Assembly: GCA_025358025.1 (NCBI GenBank)
Contig: JANYKW010000008.1
Location: forward strand, 41,582-105,581
DNA length: 64,000 nt
From: Bacteroidia bacterium
Lineage (GTDB): Bacteria; Bacteroidota; Bacteroidia; Bacteroidales; Prolixibacteraceae
Direction: 5' to 3'
A program made the position numbers and the translations under genes. Below, piece after piece: positions 22,667 to 32,232 of this stretch. How positions within the stretch are numbered: position 1 is the first letter of the stretch; every line of letters begins with the position of its first letter. The notes below the pieces were generated by a model. The model did no database searches. It had not been told where the DNA came from and saw only the letters and a list, made by a program, of their open reading frames with translations.

Positions 22667-24784
22667 TCACTCTATGTTGATCCTGATGTTGTTCATTCGT
22701 ATCGGTTGATGAACACTCTCCGGATTGTGCAACCTTAATTCACACTTGTTAATACCGGAAATAGTTTGCATTGGAAGCTCCTTCAGGTAAAGCGTCTGAC
22801 TGATCTGGTTGTTGATGCTGTAGGCGATCTCATAGCCATAGCGGTTGTAAAACTTGATCAGTAACTGGTTCTTGCCGGTTTGAAGGGGCAATAGAACAAT
22901 CTCGCTTTTCAGGATGCTTCCCCTGGGATTATTGTGTTTGACAAGATTTTCTCCGTTGAGCCATACCTGCACACCATCCCCACTTTTTATTTCAATCAAT
23001 TGATTTTGTACCTTATCGGCATTGATTTCCTGCAAAATATATTTCAATTGAATGGGTCTGGAAATCATGGATTCCTCTTTACCATTCTGAAAATCCGGGA
23101 TTGCAATCCATATCACCTGATCTTTGTTTAACCAGTCAAGGTTTACATTCATTTCCGGAGTGATTTTCCCCGGATTGCTTTCAAAATCAGAATCAACAGG
23201 TCCATAGCTGTACCGTTTACCCCAGTGGATGGCTCCGGGTGTTGCGTTGGCAGGGATCTTCTCTCCATCAGTAAATTCAATAATTCCTGTTTGACCGTTC
23301 CAGGTAAGTTCGATTACTTTGCCGGCCTCTTCGGCAGTATAGTAGATTTTCGGTGTAATGAATCTCTTTTTGCCAGTAAAATTCCACTCCTGTTTTACAA
23401 CACTTCGGTGATTGTTATAATAGTCGATACAAGAATAGCTGTAATGTTTAATTGCATTGTGGAAATCAAGATTTTTTTCTCTGTCCGAAAGAAGCAACTC
23501 AGGTTTGAGCAGATATTTGCCATTAAATTCCAGTTTAACAACCTGAATGTCGGGTTTTGAATAGATCCCTTCAGGAATCCTGATGTTCAATATACCTTTG
23601 TCGAATCGGGTATTCAAAACGGTTTTGGGATCAGCCATCAGGCATGCTTGTCTGATTTTTCCGGTAATGCCCGGAAGTTCAAGATTGTTTACCTTTTTTC
23701 CCGATAATATCAGAAAAAGATTGTTATCCCTGGATGTAATTTCGCCCCATGAAAATGTTTCAGATAGCGGATTTGCACTTGTATTATAAATCGCCTCCCC
23801 GTATTTCTCCAGCCATTTGCCAATGCCTGATAAGACCTCTGCTTCATAAGGCACGACAGTCCCATCCCCTTTTGGACCAATGTTCAGCAGGAAGTTTCCA
23901 CCACGACTCACAACTTTTATCAAACTCAGCAGTTTTTCCTTGCTCTTGGCAGGTGCATCTTCCCTTTTTTGCCAGGAACGATAACCCCAGGTTTCATCAA
24001 ACATGGAAGCCGGTGTCTGCCATGGAGCATCTATTTTATAATCAGGATATTCATTGTCGCCCATGACGCAAAAATCATAAGCATTATTCCCAAGCCGGCC
24101 GCTTACCATACAGCCGGCTTGCAACCGATGAACCAAATCGTAGATCTCCGTACTCTGCGAAATGGTCAAAGATCCCATATCGAACCACATCTCAGATATT
24201 GGTCCATAATTGGTCAGCAACTCGGATATCTGTTTTTTGTTGTATTCATGATGATCTGATGTAATTGCATTGGCATTGTGACTGGCAAACGGATGAAGAC
24301 GGTAATCGATCAATGAATAATATAATCCAAAATTTAGCCCTGCTTTCTGACAGGCGCCGGAAAGTTCTTTAATAATATCCCGTTTAAAGGGTGAAGCATC
24401 CACCACATTGAATCGTGTATAGTCCGAATGGTACATGCAAAATCCGTCGTGGTGCTTGGAGGTGATTACAATAGTCCTCATTCCCGCATTTTTTGCGAGG
24501 GAGGCGATCGAATCCGCATTCCATTTTAATGGATTAAAGTTAGTAGGGACTTCGTCATAAACATCTGTCATAATACCTGCATGAGCCTGGATCTGCTCAC
24601 TGTAACCTCTGGTGACAGCCTTTCCCTGCCAGACACCTCCCAATTCGGAATAGACCCCAAAATGGATAAACATCGAATATTTGTTGTTGTGCCAGTTTGT
24701 TATAGCGGAAGTTGGATCCTGCGCCAAGGAAGGCCAGAAAGCTGCCAAATAGACAAGCAATGCCAAACCTGTTTTTTTCTTCAT
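22667..24784 (-). CDS. Secreted GH29 alpha-L-fucosidase with long C-terminal extension
   Basis: From ATG 24784 the protein has 705 residues with a signal peptide (1-21). The GH29 barrel shows KYSMFIHFGVYSELGGVWQG, FNPLKWNADSIASLAKNAGMRTIVITSKHHDGFCMYHS, and the nucleophile Asp202 in ISEMWFDMG. RGGNFLLNIGPKGDG follows near residue 300. A beta-rich region of about 300 residues comes after the catalytic part (WNGQTGIIEFTDGEK, then a jelly-roll-like end with VQVWLNGENLVKH); it may be a carbohydrate-binding module. The upstream in-frame start at 24880 is rejected because the signal would be buried and the -7 box lies in it. It converges on the UroD gene with 34 bases between them. Confidence 0.9.
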   Translation of the reverse strand: MKKKTGLALLVYLAAFWPSLAQDPTSAITNWHNNKYSMFIHFGVYSELGGVWQGKAVTRGYSEQIQAHAGIMTDVYDEVPTNFNPLKWNADSIASLAKNAGMRTIVITSKHHDGFCMYHSDYTRFNVVDASPFKRDIIKELSGACQKAGLNFGLYYSLIDYRLHPFASHNANAITSDHHEYNKKQISELLTNYGPISEMWFDMGSLTISQSTEIYDLVHRLQAGCMVSGRLGNNAYDFCVMGDNEYPDYKIDAPWQTPASMFDETWGYRSWQKREDAPAKSKEKLLSLIKVVSRGGNFLLNIGPKGDGTVVPYEAEVLSGIGKWLEKYGEAIYNTSANPLSETFSWGEITSRDNNLFLILSGKKVNNLELPGITGKIRQACLMADPKTVLNTRFDKGILNIRIPEGIYSKPDIQVVKLEFNGKYLLKPELLLSDREKNLDFHNAIKHYSYSCIDYYNNHRSVVKQEWNFTGKKRFITPKIYYTAEEAGKVIELTWNGQTGIIEFTDGEKIPANATPGAIHWGKRYSYGPVDSDFESNPGKITPEMNVNLDWLNKDQVIWIAIPDFQNGKEESMISRPIQLKYILQEINADKVQNQLIEIKSGDGVQVWLNGENLVKHNNPRGSILKSEIVLLPLQTGKNQLLIKFYNRYGYEIAYSINNQISQTLYLKELPMQTISGINKCELRLHNPESVHQPIRMNNIRINIE

Positions 24785-24834
24785 TCGGATTAATATTTTT
24801 TTGATTATCCGCCATGCGGAAAATGGATCTGTCC

Positions 24835-24842
24835 CAAATATA
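24835..24842 (-). promoter_or_regulatory. -7 box (TATATTTG) of the GH29 gene
   Basis: Minus-strand TATATTTG lies 50 bases before the GH29 start at 24784. A TTTG (plus-strand CAAA at 24859-24862) sits 16 bases upstream of it, a little closer than the usual -33 spacing. Confidence 0.5.
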
Positions 24843-24901
24843 GCCAAATCGCCCCGAACAAAAAAAATGGATTGTTTCAAAGACCCGAAAGTAAATTGTC
24901 C

Positions 24902-24909
24902 TAAATTTG
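24902..24909 (+). promoter_or_regulatory. -7 box (TAAATTTG) of the XRE-cupin gene
   Basis: TAAATTTG fits TAnnTTTG and lies 34 bases before the ATG at 24944. A TTG at 24872-24874 is 27 bases upstream, longer than ideal. Confidence 0.45.
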
Positions 24910-24943
24910 GTTTTTGAACTTATTTCATAACAAACACATCACC

Positions 24944-25498
24944 ATGACGGATCAGATACAATTAATCGCCTCGCGAATCAAGGAACTGCGGGAGATTTCA
25001 GGCATATCAGTTGAAAGCTTCGCGCATGAGGTAAAAGTTGATACGGCACGCTTGCTCAGTTACGAAAGTGGTAATACTGATATTCCGGTAGGTTTTTTGT
25101 TTAATGTTGCCCATCGTTTTAATTTGGAATTATCTGCTCTTCTGCGCGGTGATCAGCCAAAGTTGCATGTTTATTCTGTTGTGAGGAAGGGAAAGGGATT
25201 AAATGTTGATCGCCGCAAACAATATACTTATGAACATCTGGCCTACAATTTCATCCATAAGAAAGTTGAGCCATTTATAGTCACAGTATCGCCTTACCAG
25301 GAAAATCGCTCTCCGGAATTTAACTCCCATGCCGGACAAGAGTTTAATTTTGTGCTGGAAGGAAGTTTGATGGTCATTGTGGATGGTCATGAAATTGAAC
25401 TGAATGAAGGAGATTCTATCTACTTTGATTCTGCTTTTCAGCATGCCATGAAAGCATTGAACAACCAGCATGCCAGATTTTTGGCCGTGGTGATCTGA
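24944..25498 (+). CDS. XRE-family regulator with C-terminal cupin domain
   Basis: From ATG 24944 (MTDQIQLIASRIKELREISG) the protein has 184 residues. Residues 4-65 form a Cro/C1 helix-turn-helix (SVESFAHEVKVDTARLLSYESGNTDIPVGFLFNVAHRF). The C-terminal half (about 105-184) is a cupin barrel with the motif pattern HAGQEFNFVLEGSLMVIVDGHEIELNEGDSIYFDSAFQHAMKAL, likely the small-ligand sensor. The acyl-CoA synthetase starts 84 bases downstream on the same strand; this regulator-synthetase pair is common in anaerobic bacteria and suggests control by the carboxylic acid or its CoA ester (inference). The 24914 start would add ten residues without homology. Confidence 0.88.
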   Translation: MTDQIQLIASRIKELREISGISVESFAHEVKVDTARLLSYESGNTDIPVGFLFNVAHRFNLELSALLRGDQPKLHVYSVVRKGKGLNVDRRKQYTYEHLAYNFIHKKVEPFIVTVSPYQENRSPEFNSHAGQEFNFVLEGSLMVIVDGHEIELNEGDSIYFDSAFQHAMKALNNQHARFLAVVI

Positions 25499-25582
25499 CC
25501 CATTTGCGATAGTTTTCACGGCAGTCCTTCAAAAGTCATCAGGGATTTCCCCATCTTTTATAATAATTTTTAACCGAATCAA

Positions 25583-27244
25583 ATGGTACTCGACAAATAT
25601 CTTCCTCAAACAGAGTTTCAGAGCTATTCCGATTTTATAGAGAATTTTAAGATTAATATTCCCGGGAATTTCAATTTTGCCTTTGATGTAGTGGATGAAA
25701 TTGCCTCAAGGATGCCTGATAAAATCGCCATGGTTTGGTGCAATGACAAGGGAGAGGAGGAGATCTTCACTTTTGGCCGGATAAAAAAACAGAGTGATAA
25801 AGCGGCCAATTTCTTCATCTCAGCCGGAATAAGCAAGGGCGATCCGGTGATGTTGATTCTAAAACGCAGATTTGAATTTTGGTTTTGCGCCATGGCTTTG
25901 CACAAGGTTGGTGCGATTGCCATTCCGGCAACCCATCTTCTCAGTACAAAAGATCTGATTTACAGGAACAATGCTGCGGATATCAAAATGATTGTCTGTG
26001 TTCCGGAATCTGAAGTCATTCAGCATGTTGAAGAGTCAGAAGAAAAATCGCCGACATTTCAGGTAAAAGCGTTGATAGGGGAAGATCGGCAAGGTTGGTT
26101 GAATTTTAATGTGGGGATGGAGCAAAGTTCAGATCATTTTGAACGGCCGCAAGGTGATGAGGCCTCCCAAAACGATGATATCATGCTACTCTATTTTACA
26201 TCCGGAACTACTGGTATGCCAAAAATGGTGAATCACAATTTTGTTTATCCGCTCGGACACATTCTTACGGCCAAATATTGGCAACATGTTGAAGACAACG
26301 GATTGCACTTCACTGTTGCTGATACCGGCTGGGCTAAATCGGCATGGGGAAAACTTTATGGACAATGGCTTTCGGGTAGTGCAGTAATGACTTATGATTA
26401 CGACAAGTTTGTGCCTAAAAACCTCATGGAGGTCATTGAAAAGTATCGGGTTACTACTTTTTGCGCACCTCCCACCATCTATCGTTTCCTGATCAAGGAA
26501 GATTTGTCGAAGTTCGATCTGACAGCCCTGAAATATTGTGTTGTTGCAGGTGAGCCACTTAATCCGGAGGTATACAAACAATTTCTGGAGGTGACCGGAA
26601 TCAGGCTGATGGAAGGATACGGGCAAACGGAATGCACGGTAGCATTGGCTACCTATCCCTGGATGGATCCAAAGCCGGGCTCGATGGGGAAACCCTCGCC
26701 AGGTTACCGGATTGATCTCCTCGACGAAGCAGGATGCTCCTGTGAAGCCGGCGACGAAGGGCAGATTGTCATTTATACAGACCAAAACCGTCCGGTTGGG
26801 ATGTTCAACGGATATTACAGGGATGAACAGCTAACCCAAAAAGTGTGGCACAACAATATTTATTATACCGGCGACATGGCCTGGAGAGATGAGGATGGTT
26901 ATTACTGGTTTGTTGGCCGGGCCGATGATGTAATTAAAAGTTCAGGTTACCGAATTGGTCCGTTCGAGGTCGAGAGTGCCCTGATGGAACACCCTGCTGT
27001 TTTGGAGTGCGCCATTACTGCTGTCCCTGATCCGGACCGCGGACAGGTGGTAAAGGCAACAATTATTTTATCCAAAAACTACCAGGCAAGTGATGAGCTT
27101 GCCAAAGAACTTCAGGAACATGTGAAAATGGTGACTGCACCTTACAAATATCCCCGGATTGTTGAATTTGTGAACGAATTACCAAAAACCATTAGCGGAA
27201 AGATCCGACGGGTACAGATTCGCGAAGAAGATAACCAGGAATAG
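25583..27244 (+). CDS. AMP-forming acyl-CoA synthetase
   Basis: The 553-residue cytosolic enzyme belongs to the medium-chain/acetyl-CoA synthetase branch. It shows [13 protein letters not shown] (P-loop-like AMP motif), [47 protein letters not shown] (hinge and A8 motif), and KTISGKIRR with the C-terminal catalytic lysine. It turns a carboxylic acid plus ATP and CoA into acyl-CoA, AMP and PPi. The acid, possibly propionate, butyrate or an aryl acid, cannot be read from sequence. It lies directly after the XRE-cupin regulator and is probably co-transcribed with it. Confidence 0.9.
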   Translation: MVLDKYLPQTEFQSYSDFIENFKINIPGNFNFAFDVVDEIASRMPDKIAMVWCNDKGEEEIFTFGRIKKQSDKAANFFISAGISKGDPVMLILKRRFEFWFCAMALHKVGAIAIPATHLLSTKDLIYRNNAADIKMIVCVPESEVIQHVEESEEKSPTFQVKALIGEDRQGWLNFNVGMEQSSDHFERPQGDEASQNDDIMLLYFTSGTTGMPKMVNHNFVYPLGHILTAKYWQHVEDNGLHFTVADTGWAKSAWGKLYGQWLSGSAVMTYDYDKFVPKNLMEVIEKYRVTTFCAPPTIYRFLIKEDLSKFDLTALKYCVVAGEPLNPEVYKQFLEVTGIRLMEGYGQTECTVALATYPWMDPKPGSMGKPSPGYRIDLLDEAGCSCEAGDEGQIVIYTDQNRPVGMFNGYYRDEQLTQKVWHNNIYYTGDMAWRDEDGYYWFVGRADDVIKSSGYRIGPFEVESALMEHPAVLECAITAVPDPDRGQVVKATIILSKNYQASDELAKELQEHVKMVTAPYKYPRIVEFVNELPKTISGKIRRVQIREEDNQE

Positions 27245-27322
27245 TACGCAGGTTTTAAAAACAAACAAAGGTGGACATTATGTTCAACCGCTGTTTTTTA
27301 TTGATTTTTTTTCAAAAAGCCG

Positions 27323-29701
27323 CTAATTACTTTGCAGAATAATTTTTTCTTCACGCAGGTCCAAAGAGGTCGCCTTAAGTAAAATTTTGCCTTTTTCGCC
27401 GGATGTTTGGATCACAACCTGGCACATTCCGCTGAAAGCCTTTCTTTCTGATCCTTTTGCAGGCTCCATGCTCATCGGGTTACCATTGGCAACACCGACA
27501 ATCCTTCCTTCACCTTCCAGCTCAAAATGAACCAGATTATCCGCATCCGGAACCATCACTCCGTTTTCATCCGTTATTCGAACTGTAATATATGAGAGGT
27601 CTTTTCCTGATGCTTCCAGTTTGTCCCTGTCGGCTGTAAGCTCAATTTTTGAGGCATTCCTGGCAGTTTGTACCCTGTCTGTTGCTGCCAGCTTTCCGTT
27701 GAGGTATCCCTCAGCCTTCAGAACTCCTGCAGCAAATGGCACTTTCCAGCGAAGCGACATTTTATTTGTGCTTTTAAAGTTCTTAGTCTCCATTGGCATC
27801 CCGTTAAGAGAAAGTTTCACCTCGTCGCAGTTGGTATAACATACGACATCCACCAGCTGTCCGGCTTTCCAGTTCCAGTGGGGAAGGAGGTGAACCATGG
27901 ACTCTTTGGTCCACTGACTTTTTAAGAAATAGTAGCCGTCTTTGGGGAAACCACACAGATCAAAAATTCCGAAGTAGGAGCTAACGGCCAATTTCTCGTA
28001 GGGTGAAGGTTCTCCCATGTAATCAAATCCTGTCCAGATGTACATCCCAGACATCCAGGGCCGTTCCTTTACCGCTCTCCAGGCTTCCTCATGAGTTGTT
28101 CCTCCACCGGCATCATCGAAGGCCGAAGTCTGACAATCCGGGTATGTTTTGACCAGGGTATCCAGGGTAAAATGATACACACCACGGCTGTCAAATTGTG
28201 ATGTAGTCTCGCTTGCGAGGTAAAACCACTCCGGATGTTTTTGTTTGATCTCATCATAGGCATCCATGGAATAGTTAAATCCAACTACATCAACGGCCGC
28301 GGTCATCTCCTTCTTTTCTGCTTCCCTGATAAAGTTAAATGCGGAGGTGGTAAAACGGGTTGTATCCAGTTTTTTGATGATCCCAACCAGCTCTCTGGCA
28401 ATCTCTCCGCCATTGGTGCTGCCCGGGAACCACTGCTCCTTGATCTCATTGCCAATACTCCAGAAAATGACTGAAGGATGATTCCTGTCGCGCAGTACCA
28501 TATCGGTGATTTCCCGTTCGTGCCACTCTTTGAAATAATTCTGAAAACCGAAAGGTGCAGCGTCCTTACCGATGTACCAGCAATCGAAAGTTTCATCCAT
28601 GACCAGAAATCCCATCTTGTCGCATAGCTCCAAAAGCTCAGGTGCCATTAAATTGTGGCTGCATCTGATTCCGTTGCATCCCATTGTTTTCAGCAATTCA
28701 AGTTGGCGCTGCAAGGCCCTGTCATTGAGTGCGGCTCCCAGCGGACCGAGGTCGTGGTGATTGCATACACCCAGAATTTTTACATTTTTCCCATTCAGGA
28801 AAAATCCGCTGTCGGCTCTGAAGGCAATAGACCGAATGCCAAATTTTGTCACGTAAGTGTCTTTTAAGGCCTTCCCGTCATACACCCTGGTCACAACCTG
28901 GTATAAATTGGGATTTTGCAGATCCCACAGTTTAGGGGATTTAACTTTTATCGTCGTGTTCAATACTGTCCCGGATTCACCGGCAACGTTTCCCTGCTGT
29001 GTTTGTGAGGCAACCTCTTTTCCTGCATTGTCCATGAGGGCAGACACAATTCTGAGATTTGCCTTTTCTTTCGTGTCATTAGTGATTGAGGTCACTACAC
29101 ACACTGTCGCTTCCTGTTTGGAAACCTTTGGTGTAGTCACAAAAGTACCCCATTGACTTACATATACCGGTGAGGTTGTGATCAGCCAGACATGCCTGTA
29201 TATCCCCGAACCGGTGTACCAGCGGGAATCAGGTTGTTTGGAATTATCAACTTTAACAGCAATGAGATTTTCCCCTTTTTGAAGCCATGGGGTCAAATCG
29301 TAGCAGAATGTGGCATATCCATAAGGACGGGCACCCAGGATGTGTCCATTCAAATAGACTGTACTGTTTTTGTATACTCCATCGAATTCGATGGAGTATT
29401 TTTTCTCTGAAACATCTGCAACATTAAATTTCTTTCTGTACCAACCAATACCACCGGGAAGCAATCCTCCCTGGTGACCGGAAGGATTATCAGGTCTGAA
29501 GGAGCCTTCAATGCTCCAATCGTGAGGAAGGTTCAGATTTCTCCACTTCAGATCAGAAAAGGTGGCTTGCTCAGCCTGAGCAACATCACCGAGGTGAAAA
29601 TTCCAGTTTTCATCAAAATTTTCTCTGCCTGCCGACTGTGCAAAGACACTAGTCGCTGTAAAACAGATACAAATAAATGCAAAGGTGATTTTGCTGTTCA
29701 T
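27323..29701 (-). CDS. Secreted GH2 beta-galactosidase-like enzyme
   Basis: The 792-residue protein has a signal peptide (1-21). The sugar-binding domain shows NLPHDWSIEG and GGLLPGGIGWYRKKF, then an Ig-like domain. The barrel (about 290-600) has acid/base Glu419 in FWSIGNEIKEQW and nucleophile Glu498 in YLASETTSQFD. The C-terminus holds a DUF4982-like region and Ig-like strands. The GGIGWYRKKF/FWSIGNE combination is the common Bacteroidota exo-beta-galactosidase type, clearly different from the LacZ-like enzyme at 12619-16407. It is followed downstream only by the convergent acyl-CoA synthetase; 88 bases upstream lies the BNR gene on the same strand. Confidence 0.9.
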   Translation of the reverse strand: MNSKITFAFICICFTATSVFAQSAGRENFDENWNFHLGDVAQAEQATFSDLKWRNLNLPHDWSIEGSFRPDNPSGHQGGLLPGGIGWYRKKFNVADVSEKKYSIEFDGVYKNSTVYLNGHILGARPYGYATFCYDLTPWLQKGENLIAVKVDNSKQPDSRWYTGSGIYRHVWLITTSPVYVSQWGTFVTTPKVSKQEATVCVVTSITNDTKEKANLRIVSALMDNAGKEVASQTQQGNVAGESGTVLNTTIKVKSPKLWDLQNPNLYQVVTRVYDGKALKDTYVTKFGIRSIAFRADSGFFLNGKNVKILGVCNHHDLGPLGAALNDRALQRQLELLKTMGCNGIRCSHNLMAPELLELCDKMGFLVMDETFDCWYIGKDAAPFGFQNYFKEWHEREITDMVLRDRNHPSVIFWSIGNEIKEQWFPGSTNGGEIARELVGIIKKLDTTRFTTSAFNFIREAEKKEMTAAVDVVGFNYSMDAYDEIKQKHPEWFYLASETTSQFDSRGVYHFTLDTLVKTYPDCQTSAFDDAGGGTTHEEAWRAVKERPWMSGMYIWTGFDYMGEPSPYEKLAVSSYFGIFDLCGFPKDGYYFLKSQWTKESMVHLLPHWNWKAGQLVDVVCYTNCDEVKLSLNGMPMETKNFKSTNKMSLRWKVPFAAGVLKAEGYLNGKLAATDRVQTARNASKIELTADRDKLEASGKDLSYITVRITDENGVMVPDADNLVHFELEGEGRIVGVANGNPMSMEPAKGSERKAFSGMCQVVIQTSGEKGKILLKATSLDLREEKIILQSN

Positions 29702-29789
29702 GGTAAAGTAACATTTGAATAGGATGATTTTTCACTTTCTGATAATTTATTTATTTGAATATGAGCTAATTATTCAGAGGAAAGCTGAA

Positions 29790-30818
29790 TTATTTGACTT
29801 TGAGCTTCACATATTTTATTCTCTCCCTGTTGTACGTATAAGTTATATGCACCGTCCCGTCTTTAGCCTGAATGATTGCAGGATAGCTGAATTCGCCTTT
29901 CGGTTGATCTTCCAAAACGATCAGATTATCCCAGTTTTTACCATCAGCCGAAGCCAGAACGGCGATTTTATTCCTTCCTTTTTCAATCGGATTACATATC
30001 AGCAGCTGCATCCCATTTTTTAAAGTCACTGCATCAAGGCCTGAGTTGTTGTTGGGAAGGGAAGTGAGTTGAAGTGGAGTCCAGGTTTTTCCCTGATCAT
30101 CTGACCAGGTTTCAACAACTCTTTTTTCTTTGCTCCGGCAGAGTAATTGTATCTTGCCGTCTTTGTGAAAAAGAATGGTCGGCTGTATGGCATTCAACCC
30201 ATTGTTGTCAATATTTATTTTCTCCCAATGGTTTAACTCCTGATCAGATGTTTCTATGTACACATTCCATATTTCTTTGGTCTCGATACTGGTTGGATAG
30301 AGGATTAACCCATTCTTTAATTTTTCAGGTTTGTTTTTGATTGGTCCAAGCAAACTATCCGGTATCTTAACGGCAGCCGACCAGGTTTTCCCCTGGTCTT
30401 TAGAAATCTTATACATTCCCCACCAGGAACGGGGATCTTTGCCGACCTTATAATAAAGGAGGATATCCCCGTTGTCTCTTTTGAAGAGAACAGGATTCCA
30501 GCATGGATATCGCAGGGTATCGTTCACAATTCCATCGGCAACCAATTCAGGCTGGCTCCATTTCCCTTTGATACATGACGCAGTATAGATACAGACATCC
30601 GGATGATTCTCGTGGGTGCCACCAAACCAGGCAGCCAGTAGCCCTTGGTTTGTCTCTGTAATTGTGGAGGCGTGACAGGATGGGAAGGAGGCTTTCTCGT
30701 AAATGAATTCAGCAGTGAGGAGTTTTGTCTTTGCCTGAATGGGTGAGGCTTTCGTCTGGAAAGCGGCGAACGATAGGAGCAGAATTACGGTTGGCAGGAA
30801 CCTGTTTGCAATTTTCAT
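29790..30818 (-). CDS. Secreted BNR-repeat sialidase-like protein
   Basis: From ATG 30818 the protein has 342 residues with a signal peptide (1-24). It shows the six-blade sialidase fold pattern: FPSCHASTITETNQGLLAAWFGGTHE at the start and Asp-box-like turns SKDQGKTWS, SDDQGKTWT and SADGKNWD. This is the BNR_2 group often found next to glycoside hydrolases. Some are true exo-sialidases, others cut rhamnose-uronate or unknown linkages, so the substrate is open; the arginine triad of known sialidases is not evident. The start at 30860 is rejected because it adds 14 residues before the signal peptide. It probably shares a transcript with the downstream GH2. Confidence 0.8.
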   Translation of the reverse strand: MKIANRFLPTVILLLSFAAFQTKASPIQAKTKLLTAEFIYEKASFPSCHASTITETNQGLLAAWFGGTHENHPDVCIYTASCIKGKWSQPELVADGIVNDTLRYPCWNPVLFKRDNGDILLYYKVGKDPRSWWGMYKISKDQGKTWSAAVKIPDSLLGPIKNKPEKLKNGLILYPTSIETKEIWNVYIETSDQELNHWEKINIDNNGLNAIQPTILFHKDGKIQLLCRSKEKRVVETWSDDQGKTWTPLQLTSLPNNNSGLDAVTLKNGMQLLICNPIEKGRNKIAVLASADGKNWDNLIVLEDQPKGEFSYPAIIQAKDGTVHITYTYNRERIKYVKLKVK

Positions 30819-30904
30819 CTTGGTTATTTTAATAGTAAATAGCTGTCTGATGGGGTGCAAAATGCAGGGCCGGACCTCATCTGGACGGATAATGCAATTC
30901 CATT

Positions 30905-30912
30905 CAAATATA
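30905..30912 (-). promoter_or_regulatory. -7 box (TATATTTG) of the BNR-GH2 genes
   Basis: Minus-strand TATATTTG, 87 bases before the BNR start at 30818, flanked by the short inverted pair ATTCCA/TGGAAT that could be an operator overlapping it. Confidence 0.45.
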
Positions 30913-31111
30913 CAAGTTGGAATGCAAATTGAGAAGGGAAAAATTCAGCGATAAAATTCGCCCATATGCCGATAAAATTAGCCCCAACGTCTATTCCATT
31001 TTCAGTAAAATAAAAGGTTGTTTTGTTTCGCTTTAAATTGCAGGAAGTCAATATGTCAGCTTCATCCATCCGGAGCAGGCAGAGAGGCAAGTACTTTAAA
31101 AACTAATTAAT

Positions 31112-31119
31112 TATCTTTG
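31112..31119 (+). promoter_or_regulatory. -7 box (TATCTTTG) of the LytS-LytTR operon
   Basis: TATCTTTG fits TAnnTTTG and is 15 bases before the kinase ATG at 31135, implying a very short leader. No -33 match is seen. Confidence 0.4.
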
Positions 31120-31134
31120 GAAAAATGTGATCAA

Positions 31135-32232
31135 ATGAACAAATCAATCTCCTTACCCAACAATTGGATCAAATGGATGCTTCATGCCATTGCCTGGATC
31201 ATCATAATAATCATACCCTTGTACCTGAATATTGCTTTTGGTGGAGGTAATCTGCATCGCCTTTATGATTTTTATCTGCGTACATTTTCTGCAGGGGTAA
31301 TTTTTTATGTGGGATATCTGTGGCTGGTTCCAAAGTTTTTCCTGCAGGAAAGACAAATTCTCTATTTTGTTATTTTGATAGGTTTAATCATCGCTTCTCA
31401 CTTTCTAACAAATCTTATACAAGAATATCTGCTTTCCAATCCTGTCGATGAGGCAAGAACCGCAGAGGCAATGAAGAGAATGTCTGGGAAAGAACAAGGT
31501 TTCCGTCCACCCCGGCAGGTTTTCAGCTTTTTCACCCATTTCATATCCTCCCTTTTGCTATCCGGTTTTGCCGTCGGGCTCGGTGTCACAGAGAAACTGA
31601 AACAGAACGAAAAGAAACAAAAAGAGATGGAAAAGGAGAAGTTACACTCTGAGCTGGCTTTCCTTAAAAACCAGATTAGTCCCCATTTCTTCTTCAATAC
31701 CCTGAATAATATCTATTCCCTGATCGGTATTGACGGACCCACCGCACAACAATCGGTGCTGAAACTTTCGAAAATGATGCGCTATTTGCTATACGAATCG
31801 GAACAAGGGGAAACCAGGATGAGCAACGAAATTGATTTCATGGATAACTACATCGATTTGATGAAGTTACGGCTTAACCCCAGGGTGAAACTGCAAATAG
31901 AATTTCCAAAAGATTATGCAGATTTCTCTATTCCTCCGCTGCTTTTTATTCCTTTCATCGAAAATTCCTTTAAACATGGGGTGGGTCAACGGGATAAATC
32001 TTTTATCAATATCAGGATGGAAATCAACAAGGAAAGGATCTTTTTTGCGGCTGAGAATAGCATTTGTAAAAATGTTCAGACTGGAGATCTGCAACATTCG
32101 GGCATTGGACTTGAAAATGTGAAGAAACGGTTGGGATTGTTGTTCCCGGGGAAATATGAACTGAAAATTGATCAGGGAGAGGCGATTTTTAAAGTTGAAC
32201 TAACCATACTTAATACAAAACAACAAGTATGA
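31135..32232 (+). CDS. LytS/YehU-type sensor histidine kinase
   Basis: The 365-residue inner-membrane kinase has four hydrophobic helices (about 12-35, 47-66, 74-97, 130-153), a charged helical linker, and a His_kinase domain with ISPHFFFNTLNNIYSLI (His184 is the phosphate acceptor). The catalytic domain has IPFIENSFKHG and GIGLENVKKRL as ATP-binding N and G boxes. No extra sensor domain is visible, so the signal is probably in the membrane. ATG 31135 (MNKSIS) is preferred over a TTG at 31117. Its stop overlaps the ATG of the response regulator by four bases, a sure operon. Confidence 0.93.
   Translation: MNKSISLPNNWIKWMLHAIAWIIIIIIPLYLNIAFGGGNLHRLYDFYLRTFSAGVIFYVGYLWLVPKFFLQERQILYFVILIGLIIASHFLTNLIQEYLLSNPVDEARTAEAMKRMSGKEQGFRPPRQVFSFFTHFISSLLLSGFAVGLGVTEKLKQNEKKQKEMEKEKLHSELAFLKNQISPHFFFNTLNNIYSLIGIDGPTAQQSVLKLSKMMRYLLYESEQGETRMSNEIDFMDNYIDLMKLRLNPRVKLQIEFPKDYADFSIPPLLFIPFIENSFKHGVGQRDKSFINIRMEINKERIFFAAENSICKNVQTGDLQHSGIGLENVKKRLGLLFPGKYELKIDQGEAIFKVELTILNTKQQV

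Larger units (their letters stand above)
30819..31134. promoter_or_regulatory. Divergent control region of 316 bases between the BNR and LytS genes
   Basis: No coding frame is supported. A minus-strand TATATTTG (30905-30912) sits inside an inverted pair ATTCCA (30897-30902) and TGGAAT (30918-30923), a possible operator. A plus-strand TATCTTTG (31112-31119) lies just before the kinase gene. Confidence 0.5.
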
